Assembly (NCBI RefSeq): GCF_000400365.1 | Contig: NZ_BAOG01000030.1 | Location: 20,004-84,003 of the forward strand | Source: Vibrio jasicida CAIM 1864 = LMG 25398 | GTDB taxonomy: Bacteria > Pseudomonadota > Gammaproteobacteria > Enterobacterales > Vibrionaceae | Reading direction: 5' to 3' | Length of the DNA stretch: 64,000 nt | Shown here: in pieces, positions 8,436 through 16,747 of the stretch | Layout: every line of letters begins with the position of its first letter | How positions within the stretch are numbered: position 1 is the stretch's first letter | Notes under the pieces: generated by a model | What the model was told of the DNA's origin: nothing | What the model saw: the letters and a program-made list of their open reading frames with translations, nothing else | The model's database searches: none | Program-made: the position numbers and the translations under genes

Positions 8436-9698
8436 TTATTTTCTCGCTAGCTTGTGATGCGCACGGGAGAAATGATCGGCACAGAATGCACCAACAATCG
8501 AAAGCTCACCTGCCAAGCATAAACCGGCAGCGACTTCTGCTAACGCTTTTGCTTTGCCATTGCCGTGCAAACCAAGGATATCCAAACACGCTTTCTGAGT
8601 TGGTAGGCCAGTACCGCCACCAACGGTGCCAACCATGATGTTTGGCAAAGTGACAGAGGTATACAGATTGCCGTGAGAATCCACATCCATTCTAGTAATA
8701 CCAACCGCAGATTCTGCAACGCACGCTGCATCTTGTCCGCAGGCGATGTACAGAGCGGTGAGGGCATTGGCGTAGTGCGCGTTAATACCGATAGTGCCGC
8801 TTAGTAATCCACCTACAGTATTCATTTTGCCAAACTTGACCATCGCATCTGGTGTGGTGTGCAGGTATTTCTCGACCAAAGCTGCAGGAATCGTCACTTC
8901 AGCTGAGACTTTTTTACCGCGAACAGAGCGTAAAGTGTGGGCGTTGGCTTTCTTATCACCAGATAAGTTGCCGTCAAGGTAAGCATCAACCGGCGCGATT
9001 GGACTGTGTTCAAGAATGTAATGGAAGACTTTGTGTGTCGCGATGGTCACCATGTTCTGACCAGATGCGTCGCCCGTCACGTATTCAAACACCAAGTAAA
9101 CATGATTGCCTTCGATGTTGACGTTGATGTCTTTAAGCTTGCCGTGCGTGGTGGTGGATTCTGCTTCTTTGCGGAAGATATCGTATTGAGTGACCACCCA
9201 ACTGACGAACTGCGCTGCTTCTGTAAGTGATTGGAAACCAAACACGGGAGTACGACTCACGCCTTCGCAGATCAAAAGCGTACTTGCGCCACCAGCTGCG
9301 GTAATCAAGTTCGCGCCTCGGTTATAGGAGGCAACGAGAGCGGCTTCTGTTGTTGCGAGTGGTACTAAGTAGTCGTCATTCGCGAACAAGCCGTTAATGC
9401 GAAGAGGCCCAGCAACACCGACAGGGACGTTAACGGTACCAATAAAGTGTTCAATGTTGTTGGCGTATTGGTCGTAATGCGATTGTGTGAAAGGATCCAG
9501 CAGAAGATCTTTGTCCGTCATCGATTCGAGTACTTTCCAACGGCGTTCAATGTGCTTTTCCGTCAGACCCGCACTGAGGCAAAGTTTCTTTTCTGGCTTG
9601 TGGTATTTCGGTTCTAATGCCGATTGTACTTTTTCGCAGGTTTCATTATCAGAGAGTGCAGAGCTATTCCTTGCGCTGTCTAAATTTAATTTCGGCAT
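8436..9698 (-). CDS. Hydroxymethylglutaryl-CoA reductase, class I-like
   Basis: NADPH-dependent reductase converting HMG-CoA to mevalonate, 420 residues, soluble, without the membrane domain of eukaryotic enzymes. Class I signatures are visible: IGTVNVPVGVAGPL, Glu118 in ATTEAAL, Lys249/250 in SGDKKANAH, Asp323 in ACGQDAA, the nucleotide-binding GTVGGGTGLPTQ, and the C-terminal His414/415 in SRAHHKLARK. These correspond to the catalytic Glu, Lys, Asp and His of the family. The first 45 residues are not part of the catalytic core. No other mevalonate-pathway gene is in the window. Vibrio cholerae carries a homologue on its second chromosome (from memory). Symbols hmgA, hmgR and mvaA are all used, so none is given. 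Confidence 0.93.
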   Translation of the reverse strand: MPKLNLDSARNSSALSDNETCEKVQSALEPKYHKPEKKLCLSAGLTEKHIERRWKVLESMTDKDLLLDPFTQSHYDQYANNIEHFIGTVNVPVGVAGPLRINGLFANDDYLVPLATTEAALVASYNRGANLITAAGGASTLLICEGVSRTPVFGFQSLTEAAQFVSWVVTQYDIFRKEAESTTTHGKLKDINVNIEGNHVYLVFEYVTGDASGQNMVTIATHKVFHYILEHSPIAPVDAYLDGNLSGDKKANAHTLRSVRGKKVSAEVTIPAALVEKYLHTTPDAMVKFGKMNTVGGLLSGTIGINAHYANALTALYIACGQDAACVAESAVGITRMDVDSHGNLYTSVTLPNIMVGTVGGGTGLPTQKACLDILGLHGNGKAKALAEVAAGLCLAGELSIVGAFCADHFSRAHHKLARK

Positions 9699-10110
9699 AC
9701 AAACGTTTCTTTATTCATTTGGTTTGGAATTGTAGTGATACAAAACGTGATTACAATCCCGCGTATACGTTTTGCAACAAAAGGCTGCTTAACTTCAAAC
9801 TCACTGAAATCTTATTTGGCGAATAAATAGCCCTTTAAATGCTTGGTATAAAGCGTCTGGTTTTTGCGCATTTTTCTCTATATTATTGAAAATAAGATAA
9901 AAATCGGACTGATTTGAAAGGTTAAAATCGAGCAGTGAAGAGCTTAAATAGAAATTCCTTCTTTCTGTAAAAATTGTGCAAAGTGGGCGAACTACTCTAA
10001 TTTGAGACTTCAAATAATGAGATTGGAATGTGGTCGGGTGGCGTAAAATGGTAAATAACTTGGTTTGCGCCACGGCATAATAGCCCCACGTTTTCAATTG
10101 AGGGTAACGT
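9699..10110. other. Intergenic stretch upstream of HMG-CoA reductase
   Basis: About 410 bases, clearly A+T-rich, with short open frames that lack ribosome-binding sites and family features. It should hold the HMG-CoA reductase promoter (reverse strand) and the promoter of the small frame at 10111. I see no strong terminator or long repeat. Confidence 0.45.
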
Positions 10111-10227
10111 ATGATTGTTTACTTTCGAGTTCAGGACGTAGAAGTGCTGTGTGATGAAATAGACCTCGCAACACTGATGCAAGCCAAGCTCAAACAATTA
10201 CCAACTACCAAGCCTCAAATGGACTGA
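10111..10227 (+). CDS. Possible 38-residue small protein
   Basis: A short frame MIVYFRVQDVEVLCDEIDLA... ends at a TGA 11 bases before the stop codon of the convergent AraC gene. A purine-rich GAGGG lies 5 bases before the ATG, a good ribosome-binding site. The peptide is acidic in the middle and basic at its end, with no signal or membrane segment. I do not recognise a family. The evidence is limited to the start region and amphipathic composition, so this may be a chance frame. Confidence 0.35.
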   Translation: MIVYFRVQDVEVLCDEIDLATLMQAKLKQLPTTKPQMD

Positions 10228-10238
10228 GCAGTATAACG

Positions 10239-11252
10239 TCACGAAGTGCTGGATGCGTTCAGCGCAATAGACTGTTTATACACTTTAGGAGATAACCCGG
10301 ACACTCTTTTAAAGGCGCGCGAAAAGTGCGAAATACTGGTGTAGCCAAGTTGATTGGATATATAAGTGAGAGAGTGTCCTTCTTCCATCAATTCGCAAGA
10401 AACAGAGAACATCAATGACTCTTTAATATGCCGAAAAGAAGTGCCTTCATTCTTTAACTTTCTTTGAAAGGTTCGGACAGAATAGCTCAGCAACTGAGCC
10501 GCTTCTTCTATCGACAAATTACGCTCTCGCACATAAGGGCGCAGGAGTTCAAACACGCTATCGGTAAAACTTGTATGCCACTGGATCTGACTCGGTTCAG
10601 CGCCTAACTGTGAGTCCGATATTTGGATTGGTACGTTAAGAATGTCCGCGGGAATGTAAACACCGGTCTTCTCTTGACCCACAAATATCTGGCACTGGCT
10701 AGGAACAACACTTTTTACGATATCGCTGTTACTGCCTTGCAGGCGTACCTTACTTGGATACCAAGCGGTCTTGGTCAAAATGCTAATGAGCTCAATGATG
10801 TAAATCACAGCAAATGCTTCAGACCAGTTAGCGATTTGAGTGTCTTTCTGTTCCGAATATCGACAGAACCAGGCGTGGCCATGGTGGGTTTCGAAAGAAA
10901 CGTTACTGCCAGGCGAGTCTAAACTGAAGATTTCATCTATGTGCTGCATTGAATCGCCGATGGTTTGAAATGGCACAAACTGATGCAAGACATTGGGTAT
11001 AACGCGGCGACGAAAGACTAACACCAATAAGTCGGTGAATTTCGTTACGCCAAGTTGAGAAGAAGTGAGATGAATTAAACGTTTTATCGATTCAGACGGA
11101 ATGTAGTCGCTCTCGGTTTGGAATAAGTCCGCAGGTAAGCCAGCGTCACTAAGTAGCTTATGCTTGTCCAAGCCATAGTCAGCAAAGACTTCGACTAGGA
11201 TTCGAGCATAGTTAGTCTGAATGACAGGTAGATGAAACGTTTGATTTGGCAT
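10239..11252 (-). CDS. AraC family transcriptional regulator
   Basis: A 337-residue DNA-binding regulator. The C-terminal 100 residues are an AraC/XylS domain with two helix-turn-helix units: LSIEEAAQLLSYSVRTFQRKL, then LTYISNQLGYTSISHFSRAFKRVSGLSPKVY. The N-terminal 200 residues resemble the ligand-binding 'Arabinose_bd' type of OruR/ArgR-like activators, with no cupin motif seen. It diverges from the HlyD operon at 11402 across 149 bases and is the natural candidate to control it (inferred). The regulator at 23905 has the same architecture and is a distant paralogue. Confidence 0.88.
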   Translation of the reverse strand: MPNQTFHLPVIQTNYARILVEVFADYGLDKHKLLSDAGLPADLFQTESDYIPSESIKRLIHLTSSQLGVTKFTDLLVLVFRRRVIPNVLHQFVPFQTIGDSMQHIDEIFSLDSPGSNVSFETHHGHAWFCRYSEQKDTQIANWSEAFAVIYIIELISILTKTAWYPSKVRLQGSNSDIVKSVVPSQCQIFVGQEKTGVYIPADILNVPIQISDSQLGAEPSQIQWHTSFTDSVFELLRPYVRERNLSIEEAAQLLSYSVRTFQRKLKNEGTSFRHIKESLMFSVSCELMEEGHSLTYISNQLGYTSISHFSRAFKRVSGLSPKVYKQSIALNASSTS

Positions 11253-11401
11253 TTTAGCGGATACTCCTTTATCACTGTTTTATCTTAGCGCATAACGCAC
11301 GGTTTTAGATATAGCTCGCTATTTATTATTCAATTAATTGAAGGTTGAGCAGGACGGTATATTCTTAAAATGTTCAATCTATTCAATGGCAAGGGGATAA
11401 C

Positions 11402-12523
11402 ATGTCCGAGAACGAAAAACAAAAACAGCCAACGGAAGTGGCAGAAAACAAAGAGACGAATAAAAAAGACAAAGTAAAGACGGTCACCAACTATTTGCTT
11501 TTGTTTATTGTCGTCATGCTCGGGTTCAGCATTGTGTCAGACCGCATCATTCCAGTGACTGACAATGCACGCGTCAAAGGCTATATCGTGCCGATAAAAC
11601 CTCAGGTTTCTGGCAACGTTTTAGATATTAAGGTTCGTCCGAACCAACTTGTAGAAGAAGGTGATGAGCTTGCTGTTCTTGATAAATCTGATTACCAGAT
11701 CGCGGTAAAGCAAGCTGAAGAGAATCTGGAAGTTGCTGGGCAGAACGTTGGTGCGCAAACCGCGTCCATCGCTTCGGCTCAAGCGAGATTAACTTCTGCG
11801 ATTGTTGAGCGCCAAAACACTGAAGCGCAAGCCAACCGTGTTCTTGCCATGGCAGAGAAAGGCGTAGTGTCGAAATCAGACGCGGACAAAGCGAGAGCAT
11901 CATTGGCAACCGCGAGAGCAAACGTAGTAAATGCAGAAGCGGATCTTGAAAAAGCGAAACAACAACTTGGCGCAGAAGGTGAAGAAAACAGCCAAGTCAA
12001 AGCGGCATTGCTGGCACTTGAGCAAGCTCAACTGAACTTAGAACGTACAGTGATTCGTGCGCCAACTCAAGGTGGTGTTTCGAACTTCAGCTTGACCGAA
12101 GGCTTCTACGCTTCAGCAGGCCAGCCAATTATGACGTTTGTGTCGACAGAAGACATCTGGATAGAAGCATACTTTCGTGAAAACAGTTTAGGCAACGTCA
12201 GCATTGGTGACGAAGTAGAAATCGCCCTCGATTTTGTTCCTGGCAAAGTCATCAAAGGCAAAGTCAGCAGCATTGACTGGGGTGTCGATTGGGGACAAAA
12301 CCAACAAGCGGGTAAGCTCGCGCAAGCCAACCAACAAACAGGCTGGTTACGCCAAACGCAAATGTTACCAATCGCTATCGAGTTTGATCGCGAAGAAGTA
12401 ACGGGAATGCTACGCGTTGGCGGTCAAGCAGACGTGATTGTTTATAGCGGTGACAACTTCGTGTTCAACACGCTTGGCAAACTTTGGATTCGTCTACTGA
12501 GCGTACTGTCTTATGTCCGATAA
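11402..12523 (+). CDS. HlyD/EmrA-type membrane fusion protein
   Basis: Periplasmic adaptor of 373 residues. A charged cytoplasmic leader (residues 1-30) precedes one membrane helix TNYLLLFIVVMLGFSIV. The biotinyl-lipoyl half-motif VPIKPQVSGNVLDIKV follows, then a long alpha-helical hairpin rich in Ala, Glu and Gln (about 90-200), the second half RAPTQGGVSNF, and a beta-barrel part. AAGGGG lies 6 bases before the ATG. It overlaps the next gene by 11 bases. It probably bridges an inner-membrane pump to an outer-membrane channel; no outer-membrane factor is encoded nearby, so a shared TolC is inferred. Confidence 0.9.
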   Translation: MSENEKQKQPTEVAENKETNKKDKVKTVTNYLLLFIVVMLGFSIVSDRIIPVTDNARVKGYIVPIKPQVSGNVLDIKVRPNQLVEEGDELAVLDKSDYQIAVKQAEENLEVAGQNVGAQTASIASAQARLTSAIVERQNTEAQANRVLAMAEKGVVSKSDADKARASLATARANVVNAEADLEKAKQQLGAEGEENSQVKAALLALEQAQLNLERTVIRAPTQGGVSNFSLTEGFYASAGQPIMTFVSTEDIWIEAYFRENSLGNVSIGDEVEIALDFVPGKVIKGKVSSIDWGVDWGQNQQAGKLAQANQQTGWLRQTQMLPIAIEFDREEVTGMLRVGGQADVIVYSGDNFVFNTLGKLWIRLLSVLSYVR

Positions 12524-13526
12524 TCTGAGCATTGATAACGCAACTCAACGTCGGATTCTGCGCTTCACCATTGGTGTAGGTCTGGCGGTGTTTCTCGCTG
12601 CTTGGATTAATTGGCAACTGGCGTTTGTCGCGCCGGTATTTACCGCGAAGTTCTTGGTCGATAAGCCAAACCTTCATAGAGAAACGATTTACGAGTTGCT
12701 GCTGGCATTGATTGCCACGATGGGATTGGGACTGCTTCTTTCAGGAGGCATTACTCAGTACCCAATTGTTCTACTGATTGCCGTCGGTTTGATGATGGCA
12801 TGGGGTTACTACTTGTTTACTGACCCCAAATGGAATCTGTTCGCGACCATTTTGTTGATTGCGGTGTTGATGCTGCCGTTCATGGCAATAAACAATCCAG
12901 CGGTTTCCTTGGTTCTCGCGAGTGGCTTGGCGATTTCTGGAGCGGTATCGGTGGCGATTTTTGCTCTGGTTCATATTTATCTTCCAGAGCCAGACAGTGA
13001 GTTCGCTGGCTATGCGACTCCACCAATTGGCAGAGAACAACGTTGGCATGCGTCATTTCGAGCCATGTTGATTTCGTTTCCTGTGGTGTGCTTCTTCTTT
13101 ATCTTTCAGATTTCAGAAGCGCTGCTCACTATGATGTTTGTCGCGTTGCTGTCTTTGATGATTACGTCAGAGAAGTCAGTCAAATTAAGCGCGTTCTTAA
13201 TCATCAGTAACGGTATCGGCGGGATACTTGCCATCTTGGCTTTCTCGATTCTCGCCATTGTGCCAAGCATATTCTTTTATACCGCCTTTATTGCGTTATT
13301 GGCGGTATTGATAGGGAAGAAGATTTACACCGTGCCAGATAAGGCACCGATATTCGCCACGGCGTTCAGTACCTTGCTTGTCTTAATCGGCAGCACGCTA
13401 ATGAGCTCTGGCGATATCGACAGCAATACATTTATCCGAATCTTCCAATTGGTGTTGGTCGGGACATACATGATCCTCGCATCACTCTTTTTGGAAACCA
13501 GACAATGGAAGTTTTTGCAAACATAA
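12513..13526 (+). CDS. DUF2955 membrane protein, probable efflux partner of HlyD
   Basis: A 337-residue integral membrane protein with about ten hydrophobic segments in two blocks, separated by a polar stretch near residues 160-185 (PEPDSEFAGYATPPIG). This two-block layout resembles the FUSC/aromatic-acid exporter (AaeB-like) superfamily, and I assign it to DUF2955 from its pairing with an EmrA-type adaptor. The start lies inside the end of the HlyD gene, which implies translational coupling. Likely role: inner-membrane component of a tripartite exporter. The substrate is unknown. Confidence 0.75.
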   Translation: MSDNLSIDNATQRRILRFTIGVGLAVFLAAWINWQLAFVAPVFTAKFLVDKPNLHRETIYELLLALIATMGLGLLLSGGITQYPIVLLIAVGLMMAWGYYLFTDPKWNLFATILLIAVLMLPFMAINNPAVSLVLASGLAISGAVSVAIFALVHIYLPEPDSEFAGYATPPIGREQRWHASFRAMLISFPVVCFFFIFQISEALLTMMFVALLSLMITSEKSVKLSAFLIISNGIGGILAILAFSILAIVPSIFFYTAFIALLAVLIGKKIYTVPDKAPIFATAFSTLLVLIGSTLMSSGDIDSNTFIRIFQLVLVGTYMILASLFLETRQWKFLQT

Positions 13527-13555
13527 CACTTAACAGACAGTTAAAAGGTAACGCT

Positions 13556-14677
13556 ATGAAAGCTTCAAATGATTTCTCTAAACAGGCGATAGACGCCGCT
13601 ATCAAGATCGGAGCCGTAGCGTTACTGATCTGGTGGTGTTTCTCTATCCTCAGTCCGTTCATTATGTTGGTCGTGTGGGGCGGCATTATTGCCATCGCGC
13701 TCTACCCAGTCATGATGTCCCTTCATAATCGCTTAGGTATCTCAAAAGGTAAGGCGAGTGCGCTCATCAGCACTATTGGTGTGCTGTTACTTTTAATCCC
13801 ACTTATCGCGCTCTCATCTGGTCTTTATACCAGTGGTACCGAGGTCGTCACTGGGTTGCAAGATGGCACTTTAGTTGTGCCTAAGCCACAAGAAAGCTTA
13901 AAAGAGATCCCTGTCGTGGGTGACAAGCTGTTCGTTGCGGTTAACTACGCATCGACCAACATGGAAGGCTTCCTAGTTAAGTATGGCGAACAAGTAAAAG
14001 GTTTCCTTTCTCAAGCAGCATCTATCGTGGGCTCGGTAAGTGGTGGTTTCATTCAGTTCATCATTTCGACCATGATTGCCGGTGCGTTCATGAGCAATGC
14101 TGAAGTTTGCCAGAAAGGTTTTACCAAGCTAGCTGACCGCCTCACCAACAAGAAAGGTGAAGCGTTGATTGATCTTTCTAAGTCGACCGTTCGCAGTGTC
14201 GTTCAAGGTGTGATTGGTGTTGCACTGATTCAATCTGTCATGGCGGGTGTTGTTATGGTCGCGGTTGGCGTTCCTGCTGCGGCGCTTTGGATGGTTGCCG
14301 TGATTCTGGTTGCGATTGTTCAGCTACCACCAATTCTGGCGTTGATTCCTGCGATTATTTACGTGTTTAGCGTCGAATCGACACTGGTTGCTGGCATCTT
14401 CCTCATCTGGTGTATCTTGGTGAGCGCGAGTGATGCGGTACTGAAACCTGTTCTTCTAAGCCGTGGTTCTGACACACCGATGCTTGTGACACTATTGGGT
14501 GCACTGGGTGGTATGGCAATGTCTGGTATCGTTGGTCTATTTGTTGGTGCCGTGGTACTGAGCCTAACTTACCAATTGATGGTGAATTGGTTAGATGAAG
14601 ATGACGCGGAAACAAACAAAGCACTGAGCATTGAGCAAAAAGCGAAGGAGGAAGACAAAGTAGAGGTGGCATCATGA
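13556..14677 (+). CDS. AI-2E family transporter (YdiK/PerM type)
   Basis: A 373-residue membrane protein of the AI-2E/UPF0118 family. N-terminal helix pairs (VALLIWWCFSILSPFIMLVVWGG) are followed by a soluble segment (about 105-150). The conserved helical core comes next, with GVIGVALIQSVMAG and a C-terminal GALGGMAMSGIVGLFVGAVVL motif. Members were named after E. coli TqsA, but most move other substrates or act as Na+/H+ antiporters. The ATG at 13556 is preferred because AAGGTAACG precedes it; an upstream frame from 13505 would overlap the previous gene. The stop overlaps the next start by four bases (ATGA). Confidence 0.88.
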   Translation: MKASNDFSKQAIDAAIKIGAVALLIWWCFSILSPFIMLVVWGGIIAIALYPVMMSLHNRLGISKGKASALISTIGVLLLLIPLIALSSGLYTSGTEVVTGLQDGTLVVPKPQESLKEIPVVGDKLFVAVNYASTNMEGFLVKYGEQVKGFLSQAASIVGSVSGGFIQFIISTMIAGAFMSNAEVCQKGFTKLADRLTNKKGEALIDLSKSTVRSVVQGVIGVALIQSVMAGVVMVAVGVPAAALWMVAVILVAIVQLPPILALIPAIIYVFSVESTLVAGIFLIWCILVSASDAVLKPVLLSRGSDTPMLVTLLGALGGMAMSGIVGLFVGAVVLSLTYQLMVNWLDEDDAETNKALSIEQKAKEEDKVEVAS

Positions 14678-15333
14678 AACCGATGACCAGGGAAGATAAC
14701 TTCTACTTTTTGTTTTTCGCACTCATTGCGTTGTTTTTCGGCTGTGCTGTGATGCATCAGTTTTATCCAGATGGGCAGGAATTTGTTCTTGCTCTTTTGG
14801 TGGTGACACTAGGCGTTTCGATTGCAGGCATCAACAAGAAAAATAAAACAAACCGAACATGGTATGGCGTGTTACTGATTGTGGCCGTCATCTCCTATGG
14901 GATGTCGTTTTTAGAGCATTTAGATCTGTCCATTTTGACGCTAAGTGCACTATTGGTGTTCTTGTTTTCGCACATATACTCGGCGCTAAAGCAGGTAGTA
15001 TTAACCAAGTCAGTAACGACAAACCACATCATAGGTTCGATTTGTATCTATCTGCTCTTAGGACTGGCGTGGGCGGTGATCTACTTGTTGGTGTTGGAGT
15101 TTTTCCCAAGCTCTTTCACTGGATTAGAAGCAAAACCTTGGCTGTCGAACTTGTTTAATACCTTGTACTTTAGCTTTATCACGTTGACAACGGTGGGCTA
15201 TGGTGACATTTCACCGACGGTTCCTGTGGCTCAGTTCTTCGTTTTCTTCGAGGCGATAGTTGGGAGCTTTTACTTGGCCATCATGGTGGCAAGTTTGGTG
15301 AGTATTCGTTTGGCTCAAGCACAGAGTGAGTAA
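14674..15333 (+). CDS. Two-pore-helix-type potassium channel family protein
   Basis: A 219-residue membrane protein with five to six hydrophobic helices. The selectivity filter is explicit near residue 175: TLTTVGYGDISP, matching the K+ channel signature TVGYGD, followed by a final inner helix (FFEAIVGSFYLAIMVASLVSI). There is no cytoplasmic RCK domain; the protein ends soon after the last helix. It is the last gene of the HlyD-DUF2955-AI-2E unit, coupled by a four-base overlap. Its presence with an exporter suggests control of membrane potential or K+ balance during transport (inferred). Confidence 0.88.
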   Translation: MKPMTREDNFYFLFFALIALFFGCAVMHQFYPDGQEFVLALLVVTLGVSIAGINKKNKTNRTWYGVLLIVAVISYGMSFLEHLDLSILTLSALLVFLFSHIYSALKQVVLTKSVTTNHIIGSICIYLLLGLAWAVIYLLVLEFFPSSFTGLEAKPWLSNLFNTLYFSFITLTTVGYGDISPTVPVAQFFVFFEAIVGSFYLAIMVASLVSIRLAQAQSE

Positions 15334-15349
15334 ACAAATGAATGGTTTG

Positions 15350-15384
15350 AATGGCGGAGCTGAAAAGTCTCCGCCATTTTTGTT
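15350..15384 (+). terminator. Terminator of the HlyD-to-channel operon
   Basis: AATGGCGGAG, 9-base loop, CTCCGCCATT, then TTTGTTTT. It lies 17 bases after the channel stop codon. Confidence 0.85.
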
Positions 15385-15405
15385 TTAAGAGGAAATGAAC
15401 TTAGC

Positions 15406-16629
15406 TTAGCTATTAAATGCACGAGCGACGCGACCTTCGCAACGGATTGTGTAGTTACCTACATAAGCAGGAATGAAAGCCGATTGCCCTTTGCCAAGCA
15501 CCAATGTTTCGCCGCTTTCTGCAAGTAGCGTTACGTCCGCATCGATTGGCATCAAGATTTCTGCACTGCTCATCTCAACTTGTTGATCTTTTGGCTCTCG
15601 AAAGACAGAGAACTTGAAGTCTTGCACAGGGACAGGGAAGTTGTGCTCACAGCCGTTGATTGCTGCTTTGGTTAGCAGCGTGTTCATTGGTTTTGGAATG
15701 AAGTCGGTACACTTAACCAGTTCTTCCACATCCATGTGTTTTGGTGTTAATCCAGCGCGAAGTACGTTGTCTGAGTTCGCCATGATTTCCAGACCAGTGC
15801 CTTTAATGTAAGCATGAGGTGTTCTTGCGCTCAGGAACATAGCTTCACCTGGTTTAAGCGTAATAACATTCAACAGTAATGGGGCAAACAAACCCACGTC
15901 ATTCGGGTACTGAGCAGCAAGGTCTAAAATCAATTCGCACACAGGGCGTACTTGGTTGGCTGCTGCGTAACTTAATAAGTGATCCACGGCGTTAACCTTG
16001 CGTGCTTCTTCCATGGAAAGAATCTCTACGAAGAACTGAGACAACCCATCTTGGTTGGGGTTACGCTCAAATTGTTCTAGGTAGCCGTTGATTTCAGGAA
16101 TGTCACACAGGCGGAACTCAGCGATGATTTCATCAAAGGGACGAAAGCCGTTCATCGCTTGGTATTCAGTAAGTGCGTAAACCAGCTCTGGCTTATGGTT
16201 CGCATCTTTGTAATTACGATTGAATGCACTCAGCGGGACACCTAACTGTTGTTCTTTTGCATAACCTAGCTCCGCATCTTGCTTGTTTGGGTGCACTTGA
16301 ATAGATAAGGCTTTATCCGCCGCAAGAATCTTGAATAGGAAAGGTAAGTCACCAAAGACTTCTGCCGTGCTTGGGGATAGAAACTCTGACGGATCTTGTT
16401 TGATCAATTCTGAAAGCGAGACAGTTGTACTTGAAGCGTCAGTGTTTGCTTGTGTAACGATAGAGCAACCATTCGGATGCGTACCCATCCAAACTTCAGC
16501 TTGAGGTTGTTGAGCTTCGTTAGCAAAACCAAACAAATCGTGGATAGCAGTGCGACTTCCCCAGTCGTAGTTTTGGATTTTATTGTCCATTTTGAAGAAG
16601 CATTTTGATGAAATAGTATTCGAATTCAT
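15406..16629 (-). CDS. manA: Mannose-6-phosphate isomerase, class I
   Basis: Cytosolic zinc enzyme interconverting mannose-6-phosphate and fructose-6-phosphate, 407 residues, the usual length. Type I features are IQNYDWGS at the start, the zinc-binding IQVHPNKQDAELGY, GFRPFDEI, the metal/active-site segment MFLSARTPHAYIKGTGLEIMANSDNV, and RAGLTPKHMDVEELV. The start at 16629 is followed by 13 residues not typical of the family; MDNKIQNYDWG (16590) is an alternative but lacks a ribosome-binding site, while GGAGGG lies upstream of 16629. It follows uhpC on the same strand after 118 bases, so it may be expressed with the hexose-phosphate uptake genes and would feed imported mannose-6-phosphate into glycolysis. 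Confidence 0.95.
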   Translation of the reverse strand: MNSNTISSKCFFKMDNKIQNYDWGSRTAIHDLFGFANEAQQPQAEVWMGTHPNGCSIVTQANTDASSTTVSLSELIKQDPSEFLSPSTAEVFGDLPFLFKILAADKALSIQVHPNKQDAELGYAKEQQLGVPLSAFNRNYKDANHKPELVYALTEYQAMNGFRPFDEIIAEFRLCDIPEINGYLEQFERNPNQDGLSQFFVEILSMEEARKVNAVDHLLSYAAANQVRPVCELILDLAAQYPNDVGLFAPLLLNVITLKPGEAMFLSARTPHAYIKGTGLEIMANSDNVLRAGLTPKHMDVEELVKCTDFIPKPMNTLLTKAAINGCEHNFPVPVQDFKFSVFREPKDQQVEMSSAEILMPIDADVTLLAESGETLVLGKGQSAFIPAYVGNYTIRCEGRVARAFNS

Positions 16630-16747
16630 GAATTTTACCCGTAGAAAACCCTCCGAACTGAATCGGAAGCAAAAAATAGTGGAGATTGGACGGGTGAGCG
16701 GTTAACTCACCCTAAGAGGTGTAGAAGTCGCTTCTACAATCAGATGT

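Noticed and set aside
9617..9826. Forward frames over the HMG-CoA reductase start
   Set aside because: Antisense shadow of the real gene and its A+T-rich leader; no start signal.
16630..16747. Terminator between uhpC and manA
   Set aside because: Two stems exist (GGGTGAG/CTCACCC and GTAGAAG/CTTCTAC) but neither has a T-run on the coding strand, so a terminator is not claimed.
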